Source: JANQPA01 sp964628385 (GTDB taxonomy: Bacteria; Bacteroidota; Bacteroidia; Chitinophagales; Saprospiraceae). Taken from it: a stretch of DNA of 30,106 nt. The notes below the pieces were generated by a model, which saw only the letters and a list, made by a program, of their open reading frames with translations, did not search any database and was not told the DNA's origin. Numbering within the stretch: position 1 is the stretch's first letter; each line of letters opens with the position of its first letter. Location: positions 1 to 30,106 of the forward strand of contig CAZVOD010000053.1 of assembly GCA_964628385.1 (NCBI GenBank), read 5' to 3'. This document shows, piece after piece, positions 7,244 to 15,854 of the stretch. The translations under genes and the position numbers were made by a program.

Positions 7244-8116
7244 TTACAAGTGCCTTTCCGCGTGATAGGAAGAACGCACCAAAGGACCACTTTCTACAAA
7301 GTCAAAACCTTTTTCCATGCCTACTTCCTTATATTCTCTGAACTTATCAGGATGAACGTAATCAACTACATCAAGGTGCATCTTGGTGGGTTGTAAATAT
7401 TGACCGATTGTCAATACATCACAACCGTGTTCCAGGAGGTCATCCATTGTTTGGTATACCTGTTCATCTGTTTCACCCAGACCAACCATGATACCTGACT
7501 TGGTACGCTTTCCGTAAGTTTTGGTACGCTTGATTTGTTCCAGGCTTCTTTTGTATTTAGCCTGAGGCCGCACTTTTCTGTATAGCGCCTCGACTGTCTC
7601 CATGTTGTGTGACACTACTTCCTGACCGGCACTGATCATTCTTTCTAGTGCATCCCAGGTGGCTCTTACATCAGGGATTAGCGTCTCTATAGTAGTAGAT
7701 GGAGACATTTCCTTGGTAGCCCTTACCGTTTCGTACCAGATTTCTGCACCTCTGTCTTTTCTTTCATCACGGTTAACCGAAGTAATAACAGCGTGCTTTA
7801 CCTCCATTAGCTTAATGGCCTCTGCCACTCTTCTTGGTTCATCTTCGTCGTATTCTGGTGGTCGACCTGTTTTTACTGCACAAAAAGAGCAAGAGCGCGT
7901 ACAGGTATTTCCCAGTATCATGAATGTAGCTGTGCCGGCACCCCAGCATTCTCCCATGTTAGGGCAATTACCACTTTGACAGATGGTATGCAACTTATAT
8001 TCATCAACCAGCTTTCTGACCTTTTTATATTCCGGGCCGATGGGCAGTTTTACCCTGAGCCAATCCGGCTTTCTTCTCCTCGGCTCTTTAGCCTCTATAA
8101 TAGGTAGTTCAATCAT
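7244..8116 (-). CDS. lipA: Lipoyl synthase (radical SAM)
   Basis: LipA inserts two sulfur atoms into octanoylated E2 and H proteins, using S-adenosylmethionine and two [4Fe-4S] clusters. The 290 aa are typical. The auxiliary-cluster motif is Cys46, Cys51, Cys57 (CQSGNCPNMGEC). The radical SAM motif is Cys72, Cys76, Cys79 (CTRSCSFC). The conserved RSSYHAE near the C-terminus provides the serine that ligates the auxiliary cluster. Other family blocks are present (VTSVNRDE, SHNMETVEALYRKVRP, TKSGIMVGLGET, IGQYLQPT). All catalytic residues are intact. No lipB is adjacent. The next gene on the same strand upstream (a predicted outer-membrane protein) ends 84 nt away; co-transcription is possible. 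Confidence 0.97.
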   Translation of the reverse strand: MIELPIIEAKEPRRRKPDWLRVKLPIGPEYKKVRKLVDEYKLHTICQSGNCPNMGECWGAGTATFMILGNTCTRSCSFCAVKTGRPPEYDEDEPRRVAEAIKLMEVKHAVITSVNRDERKDRGAEIWYETVRATKEMSPSTTIETLIPDVRATWDALERMISAGQEVVSHNMETVEALYRKVRPQAKYKRSLEQIKRTKTYGKRTKSGIMVGLGETDEQVYQTMDDLLEHGCDVLTIGQYLQPTKMHLDVVDYVHPDKFREYKEVGMEKGFDFVESGPLVRSSYHAERHL

Positions 8117-8200
8117 ATCTTATGCCTAGTTTTCTATGTCATTTACAATAGTAACAGTTTTACTTCTTATTAGATCAACAGTAAAGTCATAAAAAACTTC

Positions 8201-9019
8201 TTACCAGCGCTTTCCTAGCTGTAAATTCAAATATAGGTTGATAAAAATCGGAGAGTTCTCAGCGGCAGTCACCCGGGGGTCTTCTACCATGATCGGTACA
8301 TCATCGAAGTATAAATCTACCATTAAGCCTGCCTCTATTGCTTTAACAAACTCATCGAAAGCCCCCCAATCAAAATGAAGTGCTACCTTGGCATGAGCAC
8401 CTGGCATAATCGATAAGTCACCCAATCCTCTAGCAAAAGAAGAAGAACCAAAGACGCGACCGATATTCAGGAAAACATCCCGATTTTGCTCCGAAAACTT
8501 TTCACTTCTGATCACAAATTCGCTGTTTCCGGTGGGTTGTTCCTCAAGGTATTTCAGCTCCAGAAAGTATGGCTTCAAAATTCCAAGAGAAGGTCCGGCT
8601 TCGTAACTTATGCCGATGGCTACTCCCTTGTATTTAGCTTTTTCTGAGAAATACCTTTTTTGCCCCAGCCCTCCTTTGAGGACAAAGAAGCTGTTTTGCT
8701 TTCCAAAAATAAAAGCACGAGACACTTTTCCATTAGTGGTGGGTTGGAAGTCAAAGCTTTGCCTTAATTCTTTTGGGTGCTTGATTTCCATAAACTCAAT
8801 ATTCCAAAAGCTGGTGCTATAGTAGGATTGTAATTCTCCCACATTGACCCCCAGTCCAAACCCGTTGGTGTGCAATTTAAAATCTACTGTGACCTCCCGG
8901 CTGAAAATAATACCTTTGGATTCGTCATAGTAATTTTCACCGAGTTTAAGACTCTTTTGTGCGATAGCAGACTGGCCCAGAAAAAATAATCCAATCAAAC
9001 ATAGGAAACAAAACTTCAT
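8201..9019 (-). CDS. Exported protein of unknown function, probable outer-membrane beta-barrel
   Basis: I do not recognise a named family. From the ATG at 9019 the protein has 272 aa and starts directly with a signal peptide, KFCFLCLIGLFFLGQSAIAQ, with likely cleavage after AIA. An upstream in-frame ATG at 9082 would add 21 basic residues ahead of the signal peptide, so 9019 is preferred. The mature part has many short alternating aromatic/polar strands, for example VDFKLHTNGFGLGVNVG and FFVLKGGLGQKRYF. It ends in a strand with a terminal aromatic residue (INLYLNLQLGKRW), typical of outer-membrane barrels inserted by BamA. It is transcribed toward lipA and is divergent from the DUF7033 gene. 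Confidence 0.75.
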   Translation of the reverse strand: MKFCFLCLIGLFFLGQSAIAQKSLKLGENYYDESKGIIFSREVTVDFKLHTNGFGLGVNVGELQSYYSTSFWNIEFMEIKHPKELRQSFDFQPTTNGKVSRAFIFGKQNSFFVLKGGLGQKRYFSEKAKYKGVAIGISYEAGPSLGILKPYFLELKYLEEQPTGNSEFVIRSEKFSEQNRDVFLNIGRVFGSSSFARGLGDLSIMPGAHAKVALHFDWGAFDEFVKAIEAGLMVDLYFDDVPIMVEDPRVTAAENSPIFINLYLNLQLGKRW

Positions 9020-9130
9020 TATTTTGGGCTTTTTTAAAATTTTAAATTTCAGAAAAGGAGATAAGACCCTCTTCATCTTCATTGCATCTTTCTACAAGTA
9101 GAAGAAAGCATCAAAGGGATTTACATACAA

Positions 9131-9138
9131 TACTTTTG
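9131..9138 (+). promoter_or_regulatory. Candidate -7 element upstream of the DUF7033 gene
   Basis: TACTTTTG matches TAnnTTTG, 146 nt before the start codon at 9284, with no evident -33 partner. The rest of the 201-nt divergent spacer (9083-9283) is AT-rich with no clear structure. Confidence 0.22.
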
Positions 9139-9283
9139 ATAATCAAAATGATAATCAGTGATGGATATGTCACCAGAAAGTACCATAATTGACAAAAATA
9201 CGGCGGGTATCATCCTGGCTATTATCAATTCCATAAATATAACAAATTAACTAAGAAAATACTTGTCAAAAAATACAGATTGA

Positions 9284-10642
9284 ATGTCAAATCAGCAGAA
9301 TTTCACCATATTACTTTATTCTCAACAAAATTCCAGCCGGCTGGAATACATTGCTGATGTTATATTCCATGTTATTTTAGGGCAACACTACCAGCTTACC
9401 ACTGATTTGAGAGCTTACTTATCTTCTTGTTTACCAAAAATTAACTATTCTAGTAAACGGAGTAGCTCAAATGAAGTTTGGATTCCACCATCGGCTTTTT
9501 TGTATGAACAAAGACTTTCTCAGGAAAAACCATCTATTGTTTTTCAAAATGGTTTGCCGACGGCTTTTTTGACACAAGCGGAAGCTGATTTCAATCATGA
9601 TGTATTAGCTTTCAGTTTTTATCTTATCAGCAGATACGAAGAGTACCAGGCTACTCCGGATGCTTTTGACCTTCATGGCCGGTTCAGGGCTGCTCATTCT
9701 CTGGCGGGCAGCAACAATTTCCTTCATATTCCGGTGGTCGATGCTTTAGCCAGGCGGTTGGATGAAAAGCTGAAAGAGCGCTTCCATCACTATACGTCAA
9801 AACTCAGGTCATTCGAATTTGTACCAACATATGATATTGATCTGGCCTGGGCTTACAAAAACCGGAATTTTTTTCGCCAGGTGATGGGGTTATCCAAAGA
9901 AATAGTCCGGCTTGATAGTAGTGGTGTAAGCAATCGGCTGAAAGTATGGCGGGGCAAAAGGCGAGATGATTTTGATGTTTATGATTACCTAAAAGAGAAG
10001 CACTACAACTTAGGTTTTTTGGCTAAATACTTCTTTTTACTGGGAGACCTTTCAAAATATGACCGTAGTATTGATTTTCGAAATAAATCCCTTGTGTCAT
10101 TGATAAGGTCTCTTGATGGAGGGAAAAACATTGGCATACACCCGTCTTATCGATCCAACTCCAACTTTGATATTTTGCAAGGAGAAATTCAGCGCTTGGA
10201 AAAAATTATAGAGCGGCCTGTTACTATGAGTCGGCAACACTTTTTAAAGTTAAAGCTACCCGATACCTATCGGCAGCTCATTCAAGCAGGCATAAGCCAC
10301 GATTATACGATGGGATATGCTGAGCAAATAGGGTTCCGGGCATCTATTTCCAGGCCTTTCCCTTGGTATGACCTAGCGAGTGAGCAGGTGACCTCGCTTA
10401 TGATCCACCCTTTTCAAATCATGGATGGTACCCTAAAAAACTATTTACGACTATCTACTGATGCAGCTCTGGAAAAATCTGAAAAATTACTTCGTACTAC
10501 GGCCATGTACAACGGTCAATTTACCTTACTTTGGCACAATAGTTCATTCTCTACTATTGGTGGCTGGAAGGGCTGGAAGGCGGTTTACGAGGGTATCTTA
10601 CAGCTTGCCACAGAATTGACTGATGTCATTGATACGGATTAG
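9284..10642 (+). CDS. DUF7033 / polysaccharide deacetylase-like protein
   Basis: The 452-aa protein has no signal peptide. Its N-terminal half (to about residue 160) matches the Bacteroidota DUF7033 pattern, with FSFYLISRYEEYQ and DLHGRFRA followed by PVVDALARRL. The C-terminal half resembles polysaccharide deacetylases: FVPTYDIDLAW (about 180-190, with the Asp-x-Asp expected for metal or catalysis), GKNIGIHPSYRSN (about 283-295), SRQHFLKLKLPDTY (about 322-335), and a late HPFQIMDGTL. Such proteins are usually linked to envelope or exopolysaccharide loci, but no glycosyltransferases are nearby here. The gene lies 69 nt upstream of upp on the same strand. The substrate cannot be inferred from the sequence. 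Confidence 0.85.
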   Translation: MSNQQNFTILLYSQQNSSRLEYIADVIFHVILGQHYQLTTDLRAYLSSCLPKINYSSKRSSSNEVWIPPSAFLYEQRLSQEKPSIVFQNGLPTAFLTQAEADFNHDVLAFSFYLISRYEEYQATPDAFDLHGRFRAAHSLAGSNNFLHIPVVDALARRLDEKLKERFHHYTSKLRSFEFVPTYDIDLAWAYKNRNFFRQVMGLSKEIVRLDSSGVSNRLKVWRGKRRDDFDVYDYLKEKHYNLGFLAKYFFLLGDLSKYDRSIDFRNKSLVSLIRSLDGGKNIGIHPSYRSNSNFDILQGEIQRLEKIIERPVTMSRQHFLKLKLPDTYRQLIQAGISHDYTMGYAEQIGFRASISRPFPWYDLASEQVTSLMIHPFQIMDGTLKNYLRLSTDAALEKSEKLLRTTAMYNGQFTLLWHNSSFSTIGGWKGWKAVYEGILQLATELTDVIDTD

Positions 10643-10662
10643 AAATAGCATTATTTTAGAAA

Positions 10663-10676
10663 ACTGCTTTCGCAGT
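10663..10676 (+). other. Small hairpin in the DUF7033-upp spacer
   Basis: ACTGC, loop TTTC, GCAGT. The stem is short and no clean T-tract follows, so it may be a weak terminator or an mRNA processing structure. It lies between two genes of the same orientation. Confidence 0.25.
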
Positions 10677-10711
10677 AAAAGTTTTCATTCTCCCAATCAA
10701 AATACTTAAAA

Positions 10712-11362
10712 ATGGCCAAAATACTAGACCAACATCCTTCCATCGCTTCGCAGTTCATCTCTGAGTTGAGGGACGTTCATATCCAGAAAGACCGACTAAG
10801 ATTCCGGAGAAATATGGAGCGTATTGGAGAAATTATGGCCTACGAAATGAGCAAAACATTTTTATACACTAGTAAAGAAGTGGATACACCCCTGGGTACT
10901 GCTACTATGTCTTTGTCAGACCAAAGACTGGTTATAGCCAGTATCCTCAGAGCGGGCTTGCCTTTTCACAATGGCTTTCTCAACTATTTTGACTATGCCG
11001 ATAATGCTTTCATTTCGGCCTACAGAAAACATCATAAGGACGGTAGTTTTGAAATTGCGCTGGAATACGTTTCCTGTCCGGATCTGGAAGGCAGTACTTT
11101 GATTGTGGTAGACCCAATGTTGGCTACCGGAGCCTCCATGCAAATGACCATAAAGGAATTACTGCGACACGGCCAACCCGATAAGATTCATCTTGGTACT
11201 ATAATTGCTTCTACTGCCGGATTGGATTTTATAGAGCGTATTTTCCCTTCAGTATCTATTTGGATAGGTGCACTTGACGAAGAACTTACGGCGAAGTCTT
11301 ATATTGTTCCGGGGCTAGGTGACGCCGGTGATCTGGCATATGGTCCTAAAGTGCAAAGTTAG
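10712..11362 (+). CDS. upp: Uracil phosphoribosyltransferase
   Basis: This pyrimidine salvage enzyme converts uracil and PRPP to UMP and pyrophosphate. The 216 aa compare with 208 in E. coli. The PRPP-binding loop is VVDPMLATGASM (Asp at residue 134). The flexible-loop block is VIASILRAGLPF. The C-terminal uracil-binding segment is PGLGDAGDLAYG. All family motifs are intact. The gene is convergent with the TPR lipoprotein gene, and a strong inverted repeat (11383-11423) lies between them. It follows the DUF7033 gene by 69 nt, but there is no obvious functional link. Confidence 0.95.
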   Translation: MAKILDQHPSIASQFISELRDVHIQKDRLRFRRNMERIGEIMAYEMSKTFLYTSKEVDTPLGTATMSLSDQRLVIASILRAGLPFHNGFLNYFDYADNAFISAYRKHHKDGSFEIALEYVSCPDLEGSTLIVVDPMLATGASMQMTIKELLRHGQPDKIHLGTIIASTAGLDFIERIFPSVSIWIGALDEELTAKSYIVPGLGDAGDLAYGPKVQS

Positions 11363-11382
11363 CGGGATAGCCGGAAAGGTAA

Positions 11383-11423
11383 TTCATCCCAAATTTTCGT
11401 TTTATAAGAAAATCTGGGATGAA
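11383..11423. terminator. Bidirectional terminator-like hairpin between upp and the TPR lipoprotein gene
   Basis: The arms TTCATCCCAAATTTTC (11383-11398) and GAAAATCTGGGATGAA (11408-11423) pair at 15 of 16 positions around a 9-nt loop. The hairpin sits in the 74-nt spacer of two convergent genes and would serve both. The A/T-rich inner stem stands in for a long T-tract. Confidence 0.65.
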
Positions 11424-11436
11424 ATTATTGAACTTG

Positions 11437-12879
11437 TTAATTGGCTGTTCTTATACGTGTGGATCGCTGGATCCAACAGCCTACAAAAAAGCTATCCCCT
11501 GTTTTGAGGTTTCGCTGGAATACATCTTCCTTTTTGGGCATATACTGAGCATAGCGATTGATCCACTTGTTGGCTTCAGCAGCAGCTGAAGGGTCCACAC
11601 TTTTAGCCTTATACCACATGTCGAGTGCCGGCCATACTACGATTTGACTGGCCCAACCTCTTCCCGGGCCACAAAGCGGACCGGAAGAAGCATAAAGTCT
11701 TCCAATATGCAAATATGGTTCGCCCCACTTAGGCCTTGCTTCGGCAGCCTTATTCGCGTATTCCCGGGAACGGGAGAAATTCTTCAGGTGCGATTGATAT
11801 ATTTTGGCTACCAATAGTAGGTACTGTCCCTGTTTTTCGGAATCATCCGTATTCTCAGCTGCTTCTTTGAACTTTTCAATGGCGCAGTCATAATCCGCTT
11901 CTTTAAGACAATTGTAAGCTATGCTGGCCGGCCCCTCCGTCTTGGTTACACAGTTCTCATTACCAGCCTGAATCAGCTGTTTAAATTTTTCGTTAGCTTT
12001 GGGACAAGCTCCCCATTTCAGGCGAGAATATACGGTACGCAGTATGTCACAATCCTTTGGATTATCAAGAAAATCCTGATAATACTTATCGATGTAATAA
12101 TCACAATCATAAAAGCCCCTTACCGTTTCGAAGTAAGATAGCAAGTTAGGAGCGTAGTCCTGAATGATTTGCCAGCGCTCACAAGCAACGCCCTCGCAGT
12201 CTTCCAGTCCTGCAGCTAGGATATCCCTGACTTTTTGCTGATATTTTTGTGCTTCTTCATCCAAAACTTTCCCTTGTTCATGCAATTCTACTAGCAAAGA
12301 AGTAAATGGATTGAGTACAAAATCAGGAGTATCCATCCCGGCAGTATCAATAGCCTGCTTAAACATCTCATAAGTCTGCTCTTTAGTAGAACGCTCCGGA
12401 TATTTGTAGTAATAATCAAAAGCTTTGCGGGCTACAATGTAGCCGCCTTCAGGGTAGCAATTCTGTATCCCGTCGTAAAGGTCAAAAATACGATCGATGT
12501 ATTCGTTTTTCTTTTCCTGGTTTTTCGCCTGGCTTAAAAAGTATTCATAAAGCCTTATCCCATCAGCATAAACGGTATTACGGCGACCATCAGCGGCGGG
12601 AGCAACATCATATACCTGCTTCCAAAGCTCAAACGCCTGTTTGTATTGCTGGGCTTTCAGATAGTCACGATAAATGACATATTTATCTGTTATCCCATCC
12701 GGATCGGGAGCATCAGAAAACTTAGGGCAGGGACTCAGGTTCTCCTCCTTGGGCTCCGATTGGGCCGGTGCTACTGGTTCTTCGGGAGCCTCGGCTACTT
12801 CTGCAACTTTGGGAGAACAAGCGATTACTAATGATAGAAAGCATAAAAAACTAAGCGGCAGTGTAGATTTCCAACTCAT
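11437..12879 (-). CDS. TPR lipoprotein, paralogue of the upstream TPR protein
   Basis: The 480-aa protein has a lipoprotein signal peptide, LPLSFLCFLSLVIAC, with lipobox LVIAC (Cys21). A Pro/Glu-rich linker follows (about 25-50). The rest is mostly helical and TPR-like, for example YNCLKEADYDCAIEKFKEAAE. It shares a distinctive order of motifs with the protein encoded at 13057-14472: VIYRxY, YxxAPAADGxR, a Cys-containing CYPEGGYIVARKAFDYY, late GRLYASSGPLCG and AAAEANKWINRY, then DVFQRNLKTGDSFFVGCWI at the C-terminus. The two are therefore tandem paralogues. This copy is lipid-anchored, the other is soluble after export. It is separated from its paralogue by 177 nt containing a hairpin, so it may be partly uncoupled from the purH operon. 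Function is unknown; a scaffold role in the envelope is plausible. Confidence 0.88.
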   Translation of the reverse strand: MSWKSTLPLSFLCFLSLVIACSPKVAEVAEAPEEPVAPAQSEPKEENLSPCPKFSDAPDPDGITDKYVIYRDYLKAQQYKQAFELWKQVYDVAPAADGRRNTVYADGIRLYEYFLSQAKNQEKKNEYIDRIFDLYDGIQNCYPEGGYIVARKAFDYYYKYPERSTKEQTYEMFKQAIDTAGMDTPDFVLNPFTSLLVELHEQGKVLDEEAQKYQQKVRDILAAGLEDCEGVACERWQIIQDYAPNLLSYFETVRGFYDCDYYIDKYYQDFLDNPKDCDILRTVYSRLKWGACPKANEKFKQLIQAGNENCVTKTEGPASIAYNCLKEADYDCAIEKFKEAAENTDDSEKQGQYLLLVAKIYQSHLKNFSRSREYANKAAEARPKWGEPYLHIGRLYASSGPLCGPGRGWASQIVVWPALDMWYKAKSVDPSAAAEANKWINRYAQYMPKKEDVFQRNLKTGDSFFVGCWIQRSTRIRTAN

Positions 12880-12990
12880 GATTTTATCTATTTAATTCAG
12901 GTTGAAATGAATTTCTTATTGAAGTTGTTACAGCAGATGTTATAAGAGGTAACTTCTGAATTATAAATTTCGGGAATTGTTCAAAAACGG

Positions 12991-13027
12991 AACGAGCTTC
13001 GCCCCGACAACCGGAACGAAGCTCGTT
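12991..13027 (-). terminator. Hairpin between the two TPR genes
   Basis: AACGAGCTTCG (12991-13001) and CGAAGCTCGTT (13017-13027) pair perfectly around a 15-nt loop. Read in the direction of transcription (minus), the stem is followed by CCGTTTTTG, a short T-tract. It could end or attenuate the purH-coaX operon before the second TPR gene. Confidence 0.5.
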
Positions 13028-13056
13028 TTAGCATATCACAGGTAAAACCATTTGAT

Positions 13057-14472
13057 TTAGTTAAAGCGTACTTTAACTTTTTCTCCGATCCAGCAGCCTA
13101 CTCTTTCTGTTGCGCCCTGCTTTCCTCTCATGAATACATCATCTTTGGAAGGAATAGAAGCGGAGTAAAGACCGATTTTTTTATTGGCTTCAGCAGCTAC
13201 TTCAGAATCGATAGACCTGGCGTAGCTGTATTTGTCAATGGCTGCCAAAACTACGAGTCCGCGGCTGTAGCCATCCTTGCCACAGGAGCTACTAGTTTGC
13301 GCATACATATCACCAATTAGCATATATGGACGACCCCAGTCTTTGTACAGGCTTGCTGCCTTTCGGGCACTGGATCTGGCGGTACTATATTGATTCAGCT
13401 TTCTAAACTGGATAGAAGCAATACCAAACCAGTATTCTGCCTGTCTTTTTTTGTCATCTTCTTCTTTGGCATTTTCAATGGCTTCTTCATAGAGTTCGAT
13501 GGCTTTTTCATAGTCTCCGTCATCGTAAGCGCGCTTGGCAGCCACTCCTGGATTTTTGGCCAAAAACTCAGCTTCCAGCTTAGCATTCAGCTCAGCGGCT
13601 TTTTCCTGATACTGTGCTTTCAAGTCGATCATAAACTGCTCAGTAGTATCACAGCCCTGAACTCTCAACTTATTAAAAGCATATTTCAATATCTCCAGAT
13701 CATCAGGATTCTCCTCTACCTGAGGCATTAACTTATCCTGGAAGTAAGCGCAGTCGAAGATATCGTTCTCTATCTTTTTGATGTGGCTATCCATACGGGC
13801 TTTTGCTGACTCGTAATAAGCACCGTATCTGGAGTCATTTTCAATATTGTGGTTGGCAATTTCTGTAAGTTCATCCACAATAGCTCTTGCCTTTTCCTTC
13901 TCTACTTTACCCTGGTTAAACATATAAACGAGGATCTGTCCATAGGGCTCCAACAAGATGTATTCAGACTTTTTTCCACCCATTTCTATCGCTTTAGCCA
14001 GCGCGTTCATAGTAGCTTGTCTGTAACCATACAGTGGTGAATAAAACATGTCAAATGCTTTTCGGCCCTGCAAGAAAGCAGCTTCCTTTGGGAAACACTC
14101 CGCCTGCTCATCGTATAACCTAATCACCGTCTCCATGTATTCCTTCTTTTTCTCATCATCAGAAGCCTTTTTGATTAAAGCCTTGTGAATCTTACGACCA
14201 TCTGTAAAATGGAAAGGACGCTGCCCATCTGCGGCAGGAGCAATCTCATAAGCCTTTTTCCAGTTGTTGTAGGTAGTATTGAACGTCTCTTCATCGTAAG
14301 CTGCAATATCTTCCGGCTTTTTATCCTTGACATACTGGCGATAAATAACGTGTGAATCTTCTGCCTCTTCCTTTCTTGGACTATCATTCCAGGTATTGCA
14401 CTGGCTGTAAGCAGAAAAAGAAAAACCCAATAATAGCGAACATGCTACAGTAATTTTCTGTAGTTTTTTCAT
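13057..14472 (-). CDS. Exported TPR protein, paralogue of the neighbouring TPR lipoprotein
   Basis: The 471-aa protein has a signal peptide, ITVACSLLLGFSFSAYS, cleaved near AYS-Q. The mature protein is helical and TPR-like; the clearest repeat is KRAYDDGDYEKAIELYEEAI (about 315-335), followed by AEYWFGIASIQFRKL. It shares motifs with the downstream lipoprotein: HVIYRQY, KAYEIAPAADGQR, CFPKEAAFLQGRKAFD, IGDMYAQTSSSCG, EVAAEANKKIGLY, and a C-terminal DVFMRGKQGATERVGCWIGE. The paired cysteines, including the terminal GCWI, are conserved between paralogues. Its start codon lies 2 nt after the stop of the outer-membrane protein gene, so it is almost certainly translated from the same mRNA as purH and coaX. 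Function is unknown; it is probably a periplasmic partner of the barrel protein. Confidence 0.88.
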   Translation of the reverse strand: MKKLQKITVACSLLLGFSFSAYSQCNTWNDSPRKEEAEDSHVIYRQYVKDKKPEDIAAYDEETFNTTYNNWKKAYEIAPAADGQRPFHFTDGRKIHKALIKKASDDEKKKEYMETVIRLYDEQAECFPKEAAFLQGRKAFDMFYSPLYGYRQATMNALAKAIEMGGKKSEYILLEPYGQILVYMFNQGKVEKEKARAIVDELTEIANHNIENDSRYGAYYESAKARMDSHIKKIENDIFDCAYFQDKLMPQVEENPDDLEILKYAFNKLRVQGCDTTEQFMIDLKAQYQEKAAELNAKLEAEFLAKNPGVAAKRAYDDGDYEKAIELYEEAIENAKEEDDKKRQAEYWFGIASIQFRKLNQYSTARSSARKAASLYKDWGRPYMLIGDMYAQTSSSCGKDGYSRGLVVLAAIDKYSYARSIDSEVAAEANKKIGLYSASIPSKDDVFMRGKQGATERVGCWIGEKVKVRFN

Positions 14473-14474
14473 GA

Positions 14475-15854
14475 TTAATCAAATTTACGTTTAAAGAACC
14501 ATGAGTTATCATTAAGAGAGAAACCCACTGTCAGTTTGACGTAAGTCTCTGTCAAAATATTTGTAACTCCGAATTGTCCTAATTCAATAGCGAAATTAAA
14601 ATATGATACAGTCTCTCTAGGACGGATCATAGGAAATCCTATACCTAGTGTAAGCCCGTAATTTTCAATTTGTTCTCCCCCTATTACCCGGGGATCGGTG
14701 CCGTAAAAGGCTCCAAAGCGATACTTGACCTTATCAAAATAGCTGCGAATAGAGGCAACATTTGGCGTATATTCTCCACCCAAAGCAAATCTGTAATTGT
14801 TAGCCAGGTTTGCATTATCAATAGAACTCTCAAAATTGTCCCATAGTCCAACGCTATATTCCACTCCTAGTTTAAGCTGATTAACTTTTTCATAAGTAAT
14901 TCCCAAAGAAATTTCTGTGGGAAGTACGGCCTGATTCCTTACTTCAGCGCCCAAACCTATCGTATCCAAATCTAAAAGCCGGGCATTATCCCTAAATTGA
15001 AATGAAGAAGTTCTAGTAGTGATATAATTGTTACTATTACCAGTAAGGCCAAAAGTAATGCGCTTTTGCCGACCGGCAAGGGCTGGTCCTCCCGGCGTTC
15101 GTTTCACCTCATTAAGATTCAGAGTATATAATAACCCTGCTTCCCATAACCATCCACCAAAACCGATATTTTCCTGGAATTCCGATACGTAAGCAATATC
15201 TATACTATCCAGTGATATTCTGGTATTGTTAGTGATCGTTCCAAAAATAGCTCCTAGGGAAATCCCTGCCGACAAGCTCTTGTAGCGAAAGGAGTTACTC
15301 CACATCAACCGATAAGTTCCTCCACTCCCCTTAAAAGAATTGGAAGTACTGCCTACTTCCGGGAAATCCTGGGGTGTTATATTTGTAAGAATGTCATATC
15401 CAACGGTTGTATAGGGCCGAAGGGAAAAGGCCATACCCAGGCTTATGGGGCGGTCATCCCTATCGAGTACTTTATTGACGGGATTAATAAGGGGGAAACC
15501 CAGAGCAATATAATTAACAAAGCCAGACCACACATTCTCACTATTTCCTTCCTCCTCATAAGCAGAGTAACGGGCAGAAATTCCAACCTGAAATGAGGTC
15601 GCCTGCAAATAAGACAGGGCAGCCGGGTTTTCCAAGTTCAAGTGATATGGACTGATGTTAGCGGTTGTCAAGCCAGCCATACCTGCCTGCTGAGCAGTAT
15701 ACTGGTTAAAAAAATCACCCATCCCAAACCGGGAAAAAGGTGAGTTACTAGTTGGATTCAACAATAAGCTCTGACTGATCCCCGAAAAGGATATTCCTAA
15801 AAGAAAACATCCTAAAACAACTATTTTAATCCAATTGCTTGACATTATAATCAA
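14475..15854 (-). CDS. Outer-membrane beta-barrel protein (unnamed Bacteroidota family, coaX-linked)
   Basis: The 459-aa protein has a signal peptide (IKIVVLGCFLLGISFSGIS, cleaved before QS). The mature start LLNPTSNSPFSRFGMGDF and the following AGMAGLTTA...LNLENPAALSYL resemble the N-terminal plug of FadL/PorV-like Bacteroidota barrels. The remainder alternates amphipathic strands (FQVGISARYSAY, PISLGMAFSLRPY, YRFALGGEYTP, LTLGIGFPMIRP) and ends with strands rich in aromatic residues. The start is at 15854 or at the ATG at 15845; either overlaps the end of coaX (29 or 20 nt), which points to translational coupling. It may be a transporter or an outer-membrane scaffold; the ligand is unknown. 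Barrel assignment is good, function is open. Confidence 0.85.
   Translation of the reverse strand: MIIMSSNWIKIVVLGCFLLGISFSGISQSLLLNPTSNSPFSRFGMGDFFNQYTAQQAGMAGLTTANISPYHLNLENPAALSYLQATSFQVGISARYSAYEEEGNSENVWSGFVNYIALGFPLINPVNKVLDRDDRPISLGMAFSLRPYTTVGYDILTNITPQDFPEVGSTSNSFKGSGGTYRLMWSNSFRYKSLSAGISLGAIFGTITNNTRISLDSIDIAYVSEFQENIGFGGWLWEAGLLYTLNLNEVKRTPGGPALAGRQKRITFGLTGNSNNYITTRTSSFQFRDNARLLDLDTIGLGAEVRNQAVLPTEISLGITYEKVNQLKLGVEYSVGLWDNFESSIDNANLANNYRFALGGEYTPNVASIRSYFDKVKYRFGAFYGTDPRVIGGEQIENYGLTLGIGFPMIRPRETVSYFNFAIELGQFGVTNILTETYVKLTVGFSLNDNSWFFKRKFD

Noticed and set aside
9284..10642. Loss of the NodB metal triad in the DUF7033 protein
   Set aside because: The motif differs from classical NodB (HPSYRSN rather than HSxxH), but from memory this form is normal in DUF7033 proteins, so I do not count it as degeneration.
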